The notes: generated by a model from the letters alone, not told the origin. Positions 51,768-60,665 are shown, numbered from the stretch's first letter. The stretch: DNA of 64,000 nucleotides from UBA9076 sp964418835 (GCA_964418835.1 CAYQNJ010000001.1:1-64000); one strand, 5' to 3'. Numbers and translations are program-made.

Positions 51768-52296
51768 GGAGTACAGTTTGTTTTTCTCTTTTGTATAGAA
51801 GATATATTTTAATAAATGTAATTATTATAAAAGCAACTATTAATATAATAAAGAATATTGTAAATTCATTTGATGTTCCAAACATAAATGAAACTATAAG
51901 AAACATAATAAATTGCCATTTCATTCTTTTAGATATTTGTTTTTCTTCTTCACGAAATTTATATTCTTTCCATTCATATTTTAATGGAGCTTTATCATAT
52001 ATCCATAATGGAATAATTCTAAACAAGAAGAATAAACCAATAAAGAATATAGCAACAATTATTGAAGATATCATAATATCATTTATTATATTGAATAATG
52101 TGAATACTATAAATATAGATAGTGCATATGATAAGCAACTTAAACCAAAATATATCATTAAATCTAGTTCACTAATATATCTTTTTTGTTTGTTTCTACA
52201 TTTACTACATTCATATCTACCAACTAAATATTCATCGAAATTTTTTGTGATCACTTTATTTAAATCAGTTTTACAGTTTATGCATTTTACTTTCAT
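51745..52296 (-). CDS. Zinc-ribbon membrane protein of unknown function
   Basis: I do not recognise a specific family. Four cysteines in two pairs (CINCK at residue 4 and CSKCRNK near 31) suggest a small zinc ribbon at the N-terminus. Four hydrophobic segments follow, with a charged loop in between (KYEWKEYKFREEEKQISKRM). The ATG has a good AAGGTGATGA site and codons are normal for the genome. A 172-residue open frame on the other strand lacks a ribosome site and is a shadow. Function unknown; 183 residues. Confidence 0.72.
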   Translation of the reverse strand: MKVKCINCKTDLNKVITKNFDEYLVGRYECSKCRNKQKRYISELDLMIYFGLSCLSYALSIFIVFTLFNIINDIMISSIIVAIFFIGLFFLFRIIPLWIYDKAPLKYEWKEYKFREEEKQISKRMKWQFIMFLIVSFMFGTSNEFTIFFIILIVAFIIITFIKIYLLYKREKQTVLQNKGLAK

Positions 52297-52345
52297 TTCA
52301 TCACCTTAATATATTATAAACGATATAATAGTTTAATGACATTAT

Positions 52346-52374
52346 TTGACTATAAAATTAAAAAAATATATTAT
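52346..52374 (+). promoter_or_regulatory. Sigma-A promoter of FMN-binding lipoprotein gene
   Basis: TTGACT at 52346-52351, 17 bases, TATTAT at 52369-52374. The leader is only about 13 bases, starting in the AAGGAGG ribosome site region. Confidence 0.75.
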
Positions 52375-52393
52375 TTAGTAAGGAGGAAAAGAA

Positions 52394-52759
52394 ATGAAAA
52401 AGATTATTAGTTTATTACTGGTAGCAATGGTTACTTTATCATTAGTTGCATGTGGATCAAAAGAAACTGCTGATGCTGGAGCTGAAGCTAAATATACTGC
52501 AGGAACAATTAGTGAAACAGTAGCAGCTCATAATGGAGATATTACAGTTGATGTTACATTCTCTGATACAGCAATTACTGAAATAGTTGTTAGTGCTTCA
52601 GAAGAAACTGAAGGATTAGGAGATACAGCTATGGAAACTGTTATTAAATCAATTATTGAAAATCAATCTACTGAAGTAGACACTGTATCTGGAGCTACAG
52701 TAAGTAGTGAAGCTTTAATTACAGCAGTAAATGCTGCAATTGAAAAAGCATCTAAATAA
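52394..52759 (+). CDS. FMN-binding domain lipoprotein
   Basis: A signal peptide ends in the lipobox LVAC (Cys20). The rest is a compact FMN_bind domain: AGTISETVAAHNGDITVDVTF, ITEIVVSASEETEGLG, and VSGATVSSEALITAV. In this family the threonine of the S/D-GA-T motif can carry a covalent FMN attached by ApbE. Such lipoproteins take part in extracellular electron transfer or flavin-linked redox. No ApbE, NADH dehydrogenase or quinone partner is in the window, so the electron route is open. Length 121. It is transcribed alone. Confidence 0.87.
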   Translation: MKKIISLLLVAMVTLSLVACGSKETADAGAEAKYTAGTISETVAAHNGDITVDVTFSDTAITEIVVSASEETEGLGDTAMETVIKSIIENQSTEVDTVSGATVSSEALITAVNAAIEKASK

Positions 52760-52781
52760 CAAAGTAATTCGTTATTTTTTT
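52754..52781 (+). terminator. Terminator of FMN-binding lipoprotein gene
   Basis: AAATAAC and GTTATTT pair around ten bases, with a T-run after. The stop codon is inside the left arm. Confidence 0.65.
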
Positions 52782-52828
52782 ATTAACATGTAAATATTTA
52801 CATTTAATGTAAAATATTACAAAATATG

Positions 52829-52857
52829 TTGACATTGTTTCAAATTTGCTTTATATT
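52829..52857 (+). promoter_or_regulatory. Sigma-A promoter of the T-box transcript
   Basis: TTGACA at 52829-52834, 17 bases, TATATT at 52852-52857. Start near 52864, just before stem I of the T-box leader. Confidence 0.85.
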
Positions 52858-52863
52858 AGATAT

Positions 52864-53090
52864 AAATTCTTAGATCAAAAGAGTAGATTACTAAAACCAT
52901 TAGCGAGTTTGGGTAGAGTGTAAGCCATTCGGTACCTTAGTGATTGAAACGCATTTGTGAGAAGTTTAGCTGAAATAGAGTAGGTTAAATCGTATATCGG
53001 CGTTAACGTAATGAGTGGTTATATTTTTTAATATAACAATTAGAGTGGTACCGCGCATAGTCGTCTCTTGTATATTCAGAGACGATTTTT
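52864..53090 (+). promoter_or_regulatory. T-box leader (tRNA-sensing), probably arginine
   Basis: The conserved T-box AGAGTGGTACCGCG is at 53042-53055, with TGGT that would pair with an A-CCA 3' end. Stem I starts with AGAGTA (5' side of the specifier loop), GATTACTAA (52886-52894) pairs with TTAGTGATT (52937-52945), and the loop's 3' side reads GAAACGCA. CGC followed by A at 52950-52952 would specify arginine; ACG (threonine), one base earlier, is the alternative. The terminator TCGTCTCT/AGAGACGA (53061-53085) with T-tail follows. Uncharged tRNA would allow read-through into the amino acid transporter genes. Confidence 0.9.
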
Positions 53091-53109
53091 ATGTTAAAGG
53101 GGGTATGAC

Positions 53110-53142
53110 ATGTTAAGTGATAGAGGTTTTATAAAAATATAA
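53110..53142 (+). CDS. Possible 10-codon leader ORF
   Basis: ATG begins a ten-codon frame reading MLSDRGFIKI after an AAGGGGG-like ribosome site, between the T-box terminator and the transporter gene. It contains one AGA arginine codon. It could be chance; no regulatory structure that it might control is obvious downstream. Confidence 0.2.
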   Translation: MLSDRGFIKI

Positions 53143-53164
53143 ATTTTAATTGGAGGGAAAGAAA

Positions 53165-54061
53165 ATGAAAAATTTAAATAACTTATTAAAAATTACAATC
53201 GTATTAATTCTAACTTTATCTATAGTTGGTTGTTCTTCTAGTACTAAAACAGAAGAAACTAATGTAGAGGCTACTACTGAAACTTCTACTGCTGAAGGAA
53301 GTACAGTTCTAAATAAAATACTAGAGAGTAAAACATTAATTGTTGGTACATCACCTGATTATCCACCAATGGAATTTCTTGATGCAAACCAACAACCAAT
53401 AGGTTCTGATATTGAACTTGCAAAATATATAGCTCAACAACTTGGAGTTGAATTAAAAATTGAAACTATGGATTTTGCAGGAACACTAACTGCAGTTGAT
53501 ACAGGTAAAGTTGATTTAGCTATATCTGGATTTGGATGGAAAGAAGATCGTGCAGAAAGTTATGAATTATCATTAGGTTATAACAATACTGAAGATTCTG
53601 AATCTTCTTGTCATACAGTATTACTTAAAAAAGAAGATGTAGAAAAGTATCCTACAATAGAATCAATGGAAGGTACAACAATAGCTGCACAAGCTGCATC
53701 ATTACAAGAAATGTATGTTGAAGATCAAATACCTAATGCTACATTAGAAGTAGTACAGGCAATTGATCAAGGTGTATTAGCTCTTCAATCAGGTAAAGTA
53801 CAAGGTTTGGCATTATCATGTGATATTGCAAAAGGTTATGCTAATACAATGTCAGATACAGCTATTGCAAAATTTGAATTTGATTTAACAATGTACAATG
53901 ATTATGCAGGAAATGTAGTTGCTGCTAAAAAAGGTGAAACCGCATTAATAGAAAAAGTTAATGAAATTATTACAGAAGTAAATGAAACTGGTAAATTTGA
54001 AGAATGGCATGCAAATGCTAAAGTTCAAGCAAAAGAATTAGGAATTGATTTTGAAGAATAG
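53165..54061 (+). CDS. Polar amino acid ABC transporter substrate-binding lipoprotein
   Basis: The signal peptide with lipobox IVGC (Cys23) is followed by a threonine/glutamate-rich linker. The binding domain is family 3: LIVGTSPDYPPMEFLD, GSDIELAKYIAQQLG, VDLAISGFGWKEDRAES, which hold and contact the alpha-amino and carboxyl groups. The ATG at 53165 (298 residues) follows GGAGGG; an in-frame TTG lies 15 bases earlier. The T-box specifier suggests arginine or a related basic amino acid, but the sequence alone cannot name the ligand. Confidence 0.9.
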   Translation: MKNLNNLLKITIVLILTLSIVGCSSSTKTEETNVEATTETSTAEGSTVLNKILESKTLIVGTSPDYPPMEFLDANQQPIGSDIELAKYIAQQLGVELKIETMDFAGTLTAVDTGKVDLAISGFGWKEDRAESYELSLGYNNTEDSESSCHTVLLKKEDVEKYPTIESMEGTTIAAQAASLQEMYVEDQIPNATLEVVQAIDQGVLALQSGKVQGLALSCDIAKGYANTMSDTAIAKFEFDLTMYNDYAGNVVAAKKGETALIEKVNEIITEVNETGKFEEWHANAKVQAKELGIDFEE

Positions 54062-54074
54062 AAGGAGTTTATAA

Positions 54075-54743
54075 ATGGGTGGACCTGGAATATTAGAAGT
54101 ACTATTTGAATATTATCCCTTGTTTCTTAGTGGTTTATGGACAACACTAAAACTTGCGTTTGTAGCGGTATTATTTGGTAGTATATTAGGGGCATTTATT
54201 ACAATGATGACCTTATCAAAAAATAAAATCATCAATGCCTTTGGGATTACTTATGTAACAGCATTCAGAGGTACACCAATATTAGTTCAACTATATATAT
54301 TCTATTATTTTCTACCTATGGCTTTTCCATTATTAAATAACTTATCTAAAACTACATTTGTATTGATGGCATTAATTGTAAATAGTAGTGCATATGTAAG
54401 TGAAATAATAAGAGGTGGTATTTTATCAGTAGATAAAGGACAAACTGAAGCTGCAAGATCTTTAGGTATGAGTAGTAAGAATTGTATGATTAAAATAGTA
54501 CTTCCTCAAGCAATTAAATCAATTATTCCTTCATTAGGTAATGAATATATTATGATGGTTAAAGAAACATCTTTAGCATCTACTTTAGCTTTACATGAAT
54601 TAATGTTTGTTAAAACAACTTTAGGAAATAAGTTTCTTATATGGCAACCATTATTTATAATTGCTGGAATATATTTGTTAGTAACATTAATATTATCTTA
54701 TGGGGTTAGTTTATTAGAAAAGAGGTTGAGTGTAAGTGACTAA
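54075..54743 (+). CDS. Polar amino acid ABC transporter permease
   Basis: The HisM/GlnP-type permease has about five membrane segments. Typical features are LFLSGLWTTLKLAFVAVL, the TAFRGTPILVQLY segment, and the ATPase-contact EAA loop EAARSLGMSSKNCMIKIVLPQA. Length 222 is normal. AAGGAG precedes the ATG. Its stop overlaps the ATPase start by eight bases. Confidence 0.93.
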   Translation: MGGPGILEVLFEYYPLFLSGLWTTLKLAFVAVLFGSILGAFITMMTLSKNKIINAFGITYVTAFRGTPILVQLYIFYYFLPMAFPLLNNLSKTTFVLMALIVNSSAYVSEIIRGGILSVDKGQTEAARSLGMSSKNCMIKIVLPQAIKSIIPSLGNEYIMMVKETSLASTLALHELMFVKTTLGNKFLIWQPLFIIAGIYLLVTLILSYGVSLLEKRLSVSD

Positions 54744-55476
54744 TGATGTGCTAATAAAAGTAGAAAACTTGAATAAAAGTTTTGGTGACTTACATGTATT
54801 GAAAAATGTAAGTGAAGTAATACATAAAGGAGAAGTTGTAAGTATTGTTGGACCTTCAGGTTCTGGTAAATCTACTTTTCTAAGATGTTTGAATTTATTA
54901 GAAAAACCTGAGTCAGGAAAAGTTATATTTGAAGGTGTTGATATAACTGATTCAAAGGTAAATATTGATCTTCATAGAAGAAAAATAGGAATGGTATTTC
55001 AGCATTTTAATGTATTTCCACATCTTACAGTATTAGAAAATATTACAATAACTCCAACATTAGAATTAAAAGTTCCTAAAGAACAAGCTAATGAAGAAGC
55101 TATGAAATTACTTAAAACTGTAGGGCTTGAAGATAAAGCAAATGAGTATCCTAGAAAACTATCTGGTGGACAAAAACAAAGACTTGCTATAGTTAGAGCA
55201 CTAGCTATGCATCCTGATGTTATGTTGTTTGATGAACCAACAAGTGCATTAGATCCAGAAATGGTTAAAGATGTATTGGATGTAATAAAAAGTCTAGTTG
55301 ATGCCGGGATGACTTGTGTGATAGTAACTCATGAAATGGGCTTTGCTAAACAGGTATCTGATAGGGTGTTATTTATGGATGAAGGAATTATAGCTGAACA
55401 AGGTACTCCTAAACAAATATTTGATAATCCTCAAAATCCAAGGACAATAGAATTTTTAAGTAAAGTTTTATATTAA
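54736..55476 (+). CDS. Polar amino acid ABC transporter ATP-binding protein
   Basis: A single ABC ATPase of the GlnQ/ArtP class: Walker A GPSGSGKSTFLRC, Q-loop MVFQHFNVFPHLTV, signature LSGGQKQRLAIVRAL, Walker B MLFDEPTSALDPE and switch histidine in VIVTHEMGFAKQ. Length 246. Translation starts at a GTG inside the end of the permease gene. A terminator follows. Confidence 0.95.
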   Translation: MTNDVLIKVENLNKSFGDLHVLKNVSEVIHKGEVVSIVGPSGSGKSTFLRCLNLLEKPESGKVIFEGVDITDSKVNIDLHRRKIGMVFQHFNVFPHLTVLENITITPTLELKVPKEQANEEAMKLLKTVGLEDKANEYPRKLSGGQKQRLAIVRALAMHPDVMLFDEPTSALDPEMVKDVLDVIKSLVDAGMTCVIVTHEMGFAKQVSDRVLFMDEGIIAEQGTPKQIFDNPQNPRTIEFLSKVLY

Positions 55477-55480
55477 TATA

Positions 55481-55512
55481 AAAAACAGGAATCTAATACT
55501 TCCTGTTTTTTG
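55481..55512 (+). terminator. Terminator of amino acid transporter operon
   Basis: AAAAACAGGAA and TTCCTGTTTTT form an 11-bp stem with an eight-base loop, followed by T-rich sequence. Confidence 0.88.
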
Positions 55513-55521
55513 CTTTTTTAA

Positions 55522-55530
55522 TGTTATAAT
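55522..55530 (+). promoter_or_regulatory. Extended -10 promoter of polC
   Basis: TGTTATAAT ten bases after the preceding terminator. Transcription should begin near 55537, about 43 bases before the polC ATG. Confidence 0.65.
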
Positions 55531-55579
55531 GATTCATAGTATTATATACCTTTTTGGGTTTTTAAAAATGGAGATAAAT

Positions 55580-58500
55580 ATGAATATATTAGAAATAATG
55601 GGAGATATTCCTTTAAATACGAGCGATAAGATAACATTTGGTCAAATTGATATAATAAATATCACATTTTTTAAAAATAGAAACTTATTAAATTTAGATT
55701 TAAATAGTAATTTACCTTTAACATTTGAGAATTATTCAAAGATTAAAAAAATGTTGGAGAAGAAATTAGAAGTAAATGTAGAAATTAAAATTGATACACA
55801 ATCTTCTAGATATGATTTAAATACTATAAGTAAATATATTGACTATATTACAAAATCAAATAAAGAATTATTCTTGTTTAAAAACATTCTTTTTAAGTAT
55901 GATGATGATAAAAAAAGTGTTGAATTTTTACTAGATAATAATATTAATATAAATAAATTAAAATCAAAAGTAGATTTTTATATTAATAAACTAAATGATT
56001 TTGGATTCAAGAATATTTTGATTGATATAATTGAAAGTAACATTATAGATATACCTGAAGAAAAGGTTGTTATTATAAAGGAAAATCAAAAGAATAATTT
56101 TTCTAATTTTAAAAAGAATAACAGAATTAAACTTGAAGATTATTCTTTAGTTAATTTAGCAAATTTAGAAAATAATGAAGAATTTCATGTAAAGTTTACA
56201 GGCAAAATATTATCTATAAATTTAACAACTTCAAAAGCATCTAATAATAGAATTGCTACATTACTTGTTACAGATGGTAATGGTGGAATAAATGCGAAGA
56301 TATTTGAAAGAAAAGATGATAAACCTGAAAAATTTGATAGTTTAAAGAAAGGGAAGTCATTTATATTTTATGGAGATATAGTATTTGATTCCTTTAGTAA
56401 GGAATATATTTTTAAAATAGGTAAAATGGTTCCTTATGTTGAAAATAAAATTGTTGATGATGCTATAGATAAAAGAATTGAACTTCACCTACATACAACT
56501 ATGTCAGAAATGGATGGAGTATGTGATGTAGATGAAGTTATTGAACATGCTTTTAATTTAGGTCATGAAGGAGTTACTATTTGTGATCATGGTTCTGTTC
56601 AAGCTTTTGCAAAAGCACATAATAAAGCAAAATCTTTACTTTCTAAACACAAAGATAGAAGTTTCAAAGTTTTATATGGTTGTGAGATGTATATGACTGA
56701 TAAGAATCTATCAATAGTTCAAAATGCAAATGACTCTTTATTAAGAGATCAAACTTATGTAATCTTTGACTTAGAAACAACTGGTTTATCAAATCATTTT
56801 GATAGGATTATTGAATTTGGGGCGATTAAAATAAAAAACCATGAAGAAATAGGTAAACTACAAATGTTTATAAACCCTAATATGGATATACCTGAGTTTA
56901 TTTCGTTTAAAACAAATATTACAAATAGCATGGTTGATAATGAACCTGAATTTAAAGATGTTATTGATAAAATTCTAAGCTTTATTGGTGATAGTGTTTT
57001 AGTTGCACATAATGCTGATTTTGACTTTGGATTTCTTAATGAATCTCTAAAAAGAATAGGAAAAGAAGAATTAAAGAATCCTGTTATTGATACTCTAGAC
57101 TTAGCAAGGGCTCTTCATAGTGATAGAAGGGCATACAGGCTTGGTAATATAGCTAGACTATATGGTGTAACCTATGATGAAGATGTGGCTCATAGAGCAG
57201 ATTATGATGCTAAAGTGCTTGGTGATACTTTTTTAAGAATGTTAAATGAAGTCGATAAGAAGGGTGCATACACTTTAAATGAACTACAAAAACTACAAGA
57301 TGAAAATGCTTTTTCTAAAAATAGGGCAAGTCATGTTGTTGTATTAGCTAAGAATCAAAAAGGAATTAAAGATTTATATGAACTTGTAACTACTTCTAAT
57401 ACAAAATCTCTTGCAGTTTTTGGAAAAGGTGGAGAGGAATTCTTATCTGAACCTCGTATATTTAAAGAAGGATTAAATGATAATCGTGAAAACCTATTAC
57501 TTGGTTCTGCTTGTTTAAATGGTGATGTTTTTGAGTGTGCTGCTAATAAGGATCAATCATCATTAGAAAAAGCTATTTCATTTTATGATTATATAGAAAT
57601 TCAACCTTTAGATAACTATAGTAATCTATTAGTTATGAATTCTATAAAAGATATGGAAAGATTAAAAGAAATAATTAGAAGAATAATAGATACATCAGTT
57701 AAGCTTAATAAAACTATAGTTGCTACTGGTGATGTTCACTATTTAATACCTGAACAAAAGAAGTTTAGAGATGTATATATTAATTCACAAGGGGTAGGTG
57801 GAGTTAGACATCCTTTATATATTAGAAATAAAAATTTAAGAAAATCAAATATAAATCCTAATCAACATTTTAGAACGACTAATGAAATGTTAGATTGTTT
57901 TAGTTGGTTAAATGATCCAGATTTATCTAAAATGTTGGTTATTGATAATACAAAATTAATTTTTGATAGTATAGAGTATGTATTACCTGTACCTGAAGGT
58001 ACATATCCACCAATAGTAGAAGGATCTGCTGAAAAACTGAGAAATGTTTGTTATGTTAATGCGCATAAAATTTATGGTAAAAAACTACCTGATATTGTTA
58101 GTAAAAGATTAGAAAGAGAGCTTGATAGTATCATAAGCAATGGATATTCTGTTGTTTATTATATTTCACATTTACTTGTTAAAAAGAGTAATGAAGATGG
58201 ATATTTAGTTGGTTCAAGAGGTTCTGTTGGCTCATCTTTTGTTGCTACCATGTCAAATATTACTGAAGTAAATCCACTAAGCCCTCATTATATTTGTAAA
58301 AACTGTGGTCATAATGAGTTTGTTTTAGATGGCAGTGTTGCTTCTGGTTATGATTTAGAAGATAAACCATGTCCTAAGTGCAATGAAATAATGAAGGGTG
58401 ATGGACATAATATACCATTTGAAACTTTCTTAGGGTTTAAAGGTGATAAAGTTCCAGATATTGATCTTAACTTTTCAAATGAGTATCAAGCTAAGGCACA

Positions 58501-59902
58501 TAATTTTACTAAGGAAGTCTTTGGAGAAGATCATGTATTTAGAGCTGGTACAATAGGTACTGTTGCTGATAAGACTGCTTTTGGTTATGTTAGTGGATAT
58601 TTAGAGGAAATGGGACTAGAACATGTTAGTAAAGCCACAAAAGAATATCTAGCTAGTGGATGTGTAGGTATAAAAAGAACAACTGGTCAACATCCTGGTG
58701 GTATTATTGTTATTCCGCAGGATAAAGATCCATCTGATTTTACTCCAATTCAATTTCCTGCAAATGATAAGAATTCTGAATGGAAAACTACTCATTTTGA
58801 CTTCCATGATATTCATGATAATGTACTTAAATTTGATATTTTGGGCCATATTGATCCTACTGCAATGAGACTTTTATATAATATTTCTAATATTGATCCA
58901 ACTACAATTCCAATGAATGATAAAAGAGTATTATCTTTATTTTCTTCTTCAGAAGAATTAAATGCCGATACTAGAAATTATGAGGAGAAAACTGGTGCAA
59001 TGGGACTACCAGAATTTGGTACTAGAATTACAAGAAGAGTTTTAGAAGAGTGTAAACCTACTAAATTTAGTGAATTAGTTATTATTTCAGGATTGACACA
59101 TGGTACTGATGTATGGGCAAACAATGCTCAGACACTAATACAAAGTGGTGTACCACTCGAAGAAGTAATAGGGTGTAGAGATGATATTATGACTTATTTA
59201 ATTGAAAAAGGTTTAGAACCTATTACTGCATTCAATATTATGGAATCAGTAAGAAAGGGTAAAGGTTTAAAAGCTGATTGGGAAGATATTATGAAGAGTC
59301 ATAATGTTCCTGATTGGTATATTGATAGTTGTAAAAAAATTAAGTATATGTTTCCTAAAGCTCATGCTTGTGCTTATGTTATTATGGCTTTAAGAATTGC
59401 TTGGTTTAAAGTATATTATCCACATTATTTCTATGTACAATATTTTACTTTAAGATGTGATGCATATGAAATTGAAACAATGTCCAAAGGTAGTCTTGCT
59501 GTTAAGTTAAGAATGAATGATATAGAATCTAGATTACGTGTTTTTGGAGAACAAAGAGCTACGAATAAAGAAAGAGCTTTGTATGATACTTTAGAGATAA
59601 CTAAAGAATTATATGCAAGAGGCTATTCTATTAGTAATATTGACTTATATAAATCTAAGGCAACAGAATTTAGCGTAGATAAGGATGATCCTAAAGTAAT
59701 AATTCCTTCATTTATAACTGTAGATGGTTTAGGAGTTGGTGTTGCTAAGTCGATAGAAGATGCTAGGAAAAATGGAGAATTTATATCAAAAGAAGACTTA
59801 ATAAATAGAACTCAATTGTCTTCTAAGTTAGTAGAAAAACTAGATAATTTAGGCTGTTTAAAGGGTTTATCTGAAACAAATCAAATGTCATTGTTTGGTT
59901 GA
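55580..59902 (+). CDS. polC: DNA polymerase III alpha subunit, PolC type
   Basis: PolC is the replicative polymerase of low-GC Gram-positives, with a built-in proofreading exonuclease. Order: N-terminal domain, OB fold (VKFTGKILSINLTTSKASNN), PHP domain (RIELHLHTTMSEMDGV), inserted DnaQ-like exonuclease (YVIFDLETTGLSN to AHRADYDAKVLGDTF, with DEDDh residues), then the catalytic palm with VPDIDLNFSNEYQ, a zinc-finger module (CKNCGH, CPKCNE) and the tail NQMSLFG. The ATG at 55580 (1440 residues) follows GGAGAT; two earlier in-frame ATGs lack support. It forms its own unit, with the rplU promoter at its stop. Confidence 0.97.
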   Translation: MNILEIMGDIPLNTSDKITFGQIDIINITFFKNRNLLNLDLNSNLPLTFENYSKIKKMLEKKLEVNVEIKIDTQSSRYDLNTISKYIDYITKSNKELFLFKNILFKYDDDKKSVEFLLDNNININKLKSKVDFYINKLNDFGFKNILIDIIESNIIDIPEEKVVIIKENQKNNFSNFKKNNRIKLEDYSLVNLANLENNEEFHVKFTGKILSINLTTSKASNNRIATLLVTDGNGGINAKIFERKDDKPEKFDSLKKGKSFIFYGDIVFDSFSKEYIFKIGKMVPYVENKIVDDAIDKRIELHLHTTMSEMDGVCDVDEVIEHAFNLGHEGVTICDHGSVQAFAKAHNKAKSLLSKHKDRSFKVLYGCEMYMTDKNLSIVQNANDSLLRDQTYVIFDLETTGLSNHFDRIIEFGAIKIKNHEEIGKLQMFINPNMDIPEFISFKTNITNSMVDNEPEFKDVIDKILSFIGDSVLVAHNADFDFGFLNESLKRIGKEELKNPVIDTLDLARALHSDRRAYRLGNIARLYGVTYDEDVAHRADYDAKVLGDTFLRMLNEVDKKGAYTLNELQKLQDENAFSKNRASHVVVLAKNQKGIKDLYELVTTSNTKSLAVFGKGGEEFLSEPRIFKEGLNDNRENLLLGSACLNGDVFECAANKDQSSLEKAISFYDYIEIQPLDNYSNLLVMNSIKDMERLKEIIRRIIDTSVKLNKTIVATGDVHYLIPEQKKFRDVYINSQGVGGVRHPLYIRNKNLRKSNINPNQHFRTTNEMLDCFSWLNDPDLSKMLVIDNTKLIFDSIEYVLPVPEGTYPPIVEGSAEKLRNVCYVNAHKIYGKKLPDIVSKRLERELDSIISNGYSVVYYISHLLVKKSNEDGYLVGSRGSVGSSFVATMSNITEVNPLSPHYICKNCGHNEFVLDGSVASGYDLEDKPCPKCNEIMKGDGHNIPFETFLGFKGDKVPDIDLNFSNEYQAKAHNFTKEVFGEDHVFRAGTIGTVADKTAFGYVSGYLEEMGLEHVSKATKEYLASGCVGIKRTTGQHPGGIIVIPQDKDPSDFTPIQFPANDKNSEWKTTHFDFHDIHDNVLKFDILGHIDPTAMRLLYNISNIDPTTIPMNDKRVLSLFSSSEELNADTRNYEEKTGAMGLPEFGTRITRRVLEECKPTKFSELVIISGLTHGTDVWANNAQTLIQSGVPLEEVIGCRDDIMTYLIEKGLEPITAFNIMESVRKGKGLKADWEDIMKSHNVPDWYIDSCKKIKYMFPKAHACAYVIMALRIAWFKVYYPHYFYVQYFTLRCDAYEIETMSKGSLAVKLRMNDIESRLRVFGEQRATNKERALYDTLEITKELYARGYSISNIDLYKSKATEFSVDKDDPKVIIPSFITVDGLGVGVAKSIEDARKNGEFISKEDLINRTQLSSKLVEKLDNLGCLKGLSETNQMSLFG

Positions 59903-59927
59903 CTTATATAGTTATTTATGGTATTAT
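59899..59927 (+). promoter_or_regulatory. Sigma-A promoter of rplU-prp-rpmA
   Basis: TTGACT at 59899-59904, 17 bases, TATTAT at 59922-59927, also with a TGG extension. The -35 hexamer includes the polC stop codon TGA. Start near 59934. Confidence 0.82.
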
Positions 59928-59933
59928 CGCTAT

Positions 59934-60030
59934 GTTATAGGCCTCTATAGGCAATAACCGCTCAATCATTGGGATAATAAGTGTCATTAGACCCCCAAGT
60001 TGGCGCGTCTTAAGCAAAAAAGAATTGGAG
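59934..60030 (+). promoter_or_regulatory. Ribosomal protein L21 leader RNA
   Basis: The roughly 100-base untranslated leader upstream of rplU has the position and structured character of the known L21 leader of Bacillota (Rfam L21_leader). A GCCT/AGGC hairpin is at 59941-59952 and a hairpin with AGAC/GTCT outer and CCAA/TTGG inner pairs at 59989-60010. Autogenous binding of L21 is the usual interpretation. The family assignment is by context, not a model match. Confidence 0.65.
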
Positions 60031-60039
60031 GTGCAAGTT

Positions 60040-60351
60040 ATGTACGCAGTAGTTGAAACTGGTGGAAAGCAATTAATAGTAAAAGAAGGACAAGAAATCT
60101 ATGTTGAAAAACTAGAAGCTGAAGTAGGAGATAAAATTACTTTAGATAAAGTTGTATTACTTTCTGATGCTAGTACTAAAATCGGAACTCCTTATGTTGA
60201 AGGAGCAAAGGTAGAATGTACAGTTGCTAAACAAGGAAAAGACAAGAAAATTACGATTTTCAAATACAAAGCTAAAAAAGGCTCAACTAGAAAAAAACAA
60301 GGTCATAGACAACCTTATACAAAATTAACTGTAGACACAATAGTTGGTTAA
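60040..60351 (+). CDS. rplU: 50S ribosomal protein L21
   Basis: L21 binds 23S rRNA on the large subunit. The sequence begins MYAVVETGGKQLIVKEGQEI and contains VVLLSDASTKIGTPYVEGAKVE and FKYKAKKGSTRKKQGHRQPYTKLTV, all typical. The ATG at 60040 (103 residues) follows TTGGAGGTG; a TTG 15 bases upstream would include that site in the coding region. First gene of the rplU-prp-rpmA unit. Confidence 0.97.
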   Translation: MYAVVETGGKQLIVKEGQEIYVEKLEAEVGDKITLDKVVLLSDASTKIGTPYVEGAKVECTVAKQGKDKKITIFKYKAKKGSTRKKQGHRQPYTKLTVDTIVG

Positions 60352-60353
60352 TT

Positions 60354-60665
60354 ATGATTTATGTTAGTGTTCAAAAGCATAATGATAGAATAGTTGGTAT
60401 GAATAGTCATGGACATTCAGATTATGCTAATCATGGTGAAGATTTAGTTTGTGCAGGTGTTAGTAGTATAGTAATTGGTTTATGTAATGCATTAGATATA
60501 TTATATCCAAGTGCAAAATGTACAGTAGCTAATAATATTATTACTATAAAAATACCTGAGCCTAATGATGTATCAGATACAATAATGAATACTGGTATTA
60601 TTCAATTAGAAACAATATTAGAAGTTTATTCAAAAAATATAAAAATTATTAAACAGGAGGTGTAA
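60354..60665 (+). CDS. prp: Ribosomal-processing cysteine protease Prp
   Basis: Prp removes the N-terminal extension of L27 in Bacillota and is essential for ribosome assembly there. The histidine is in GMNSHGHSDYANHGEDLVCAG-type context (SHGHSDY) and the cysteine in EDLVCAGVSS, matching the family's His-Cys dyad. Length 103. It is always found between rplU and rpmA in these bacteria, as here, two bases after rplU. Confidence 0.95.
   Translation: MIYVSVQKHNDRIVGMNSHGHSDYANHGEDLVCAGVSSIVIGLCNALDILYPSAKCTVANNIITIKIPEPNDVSDTIMNTGIIQLETILEVYSKNIKIIKQEV

Noticed and set aside
51791..52309. 172-residue open frame on the plus strand opposite the zinc-ribbon membrane protein
   Set aside because: No ribosome site, low-complexity Ile/Asn/Tyr-rich product, while the minus-strand frame has a good ribosome site, a CxxC pair set and membrane segments.
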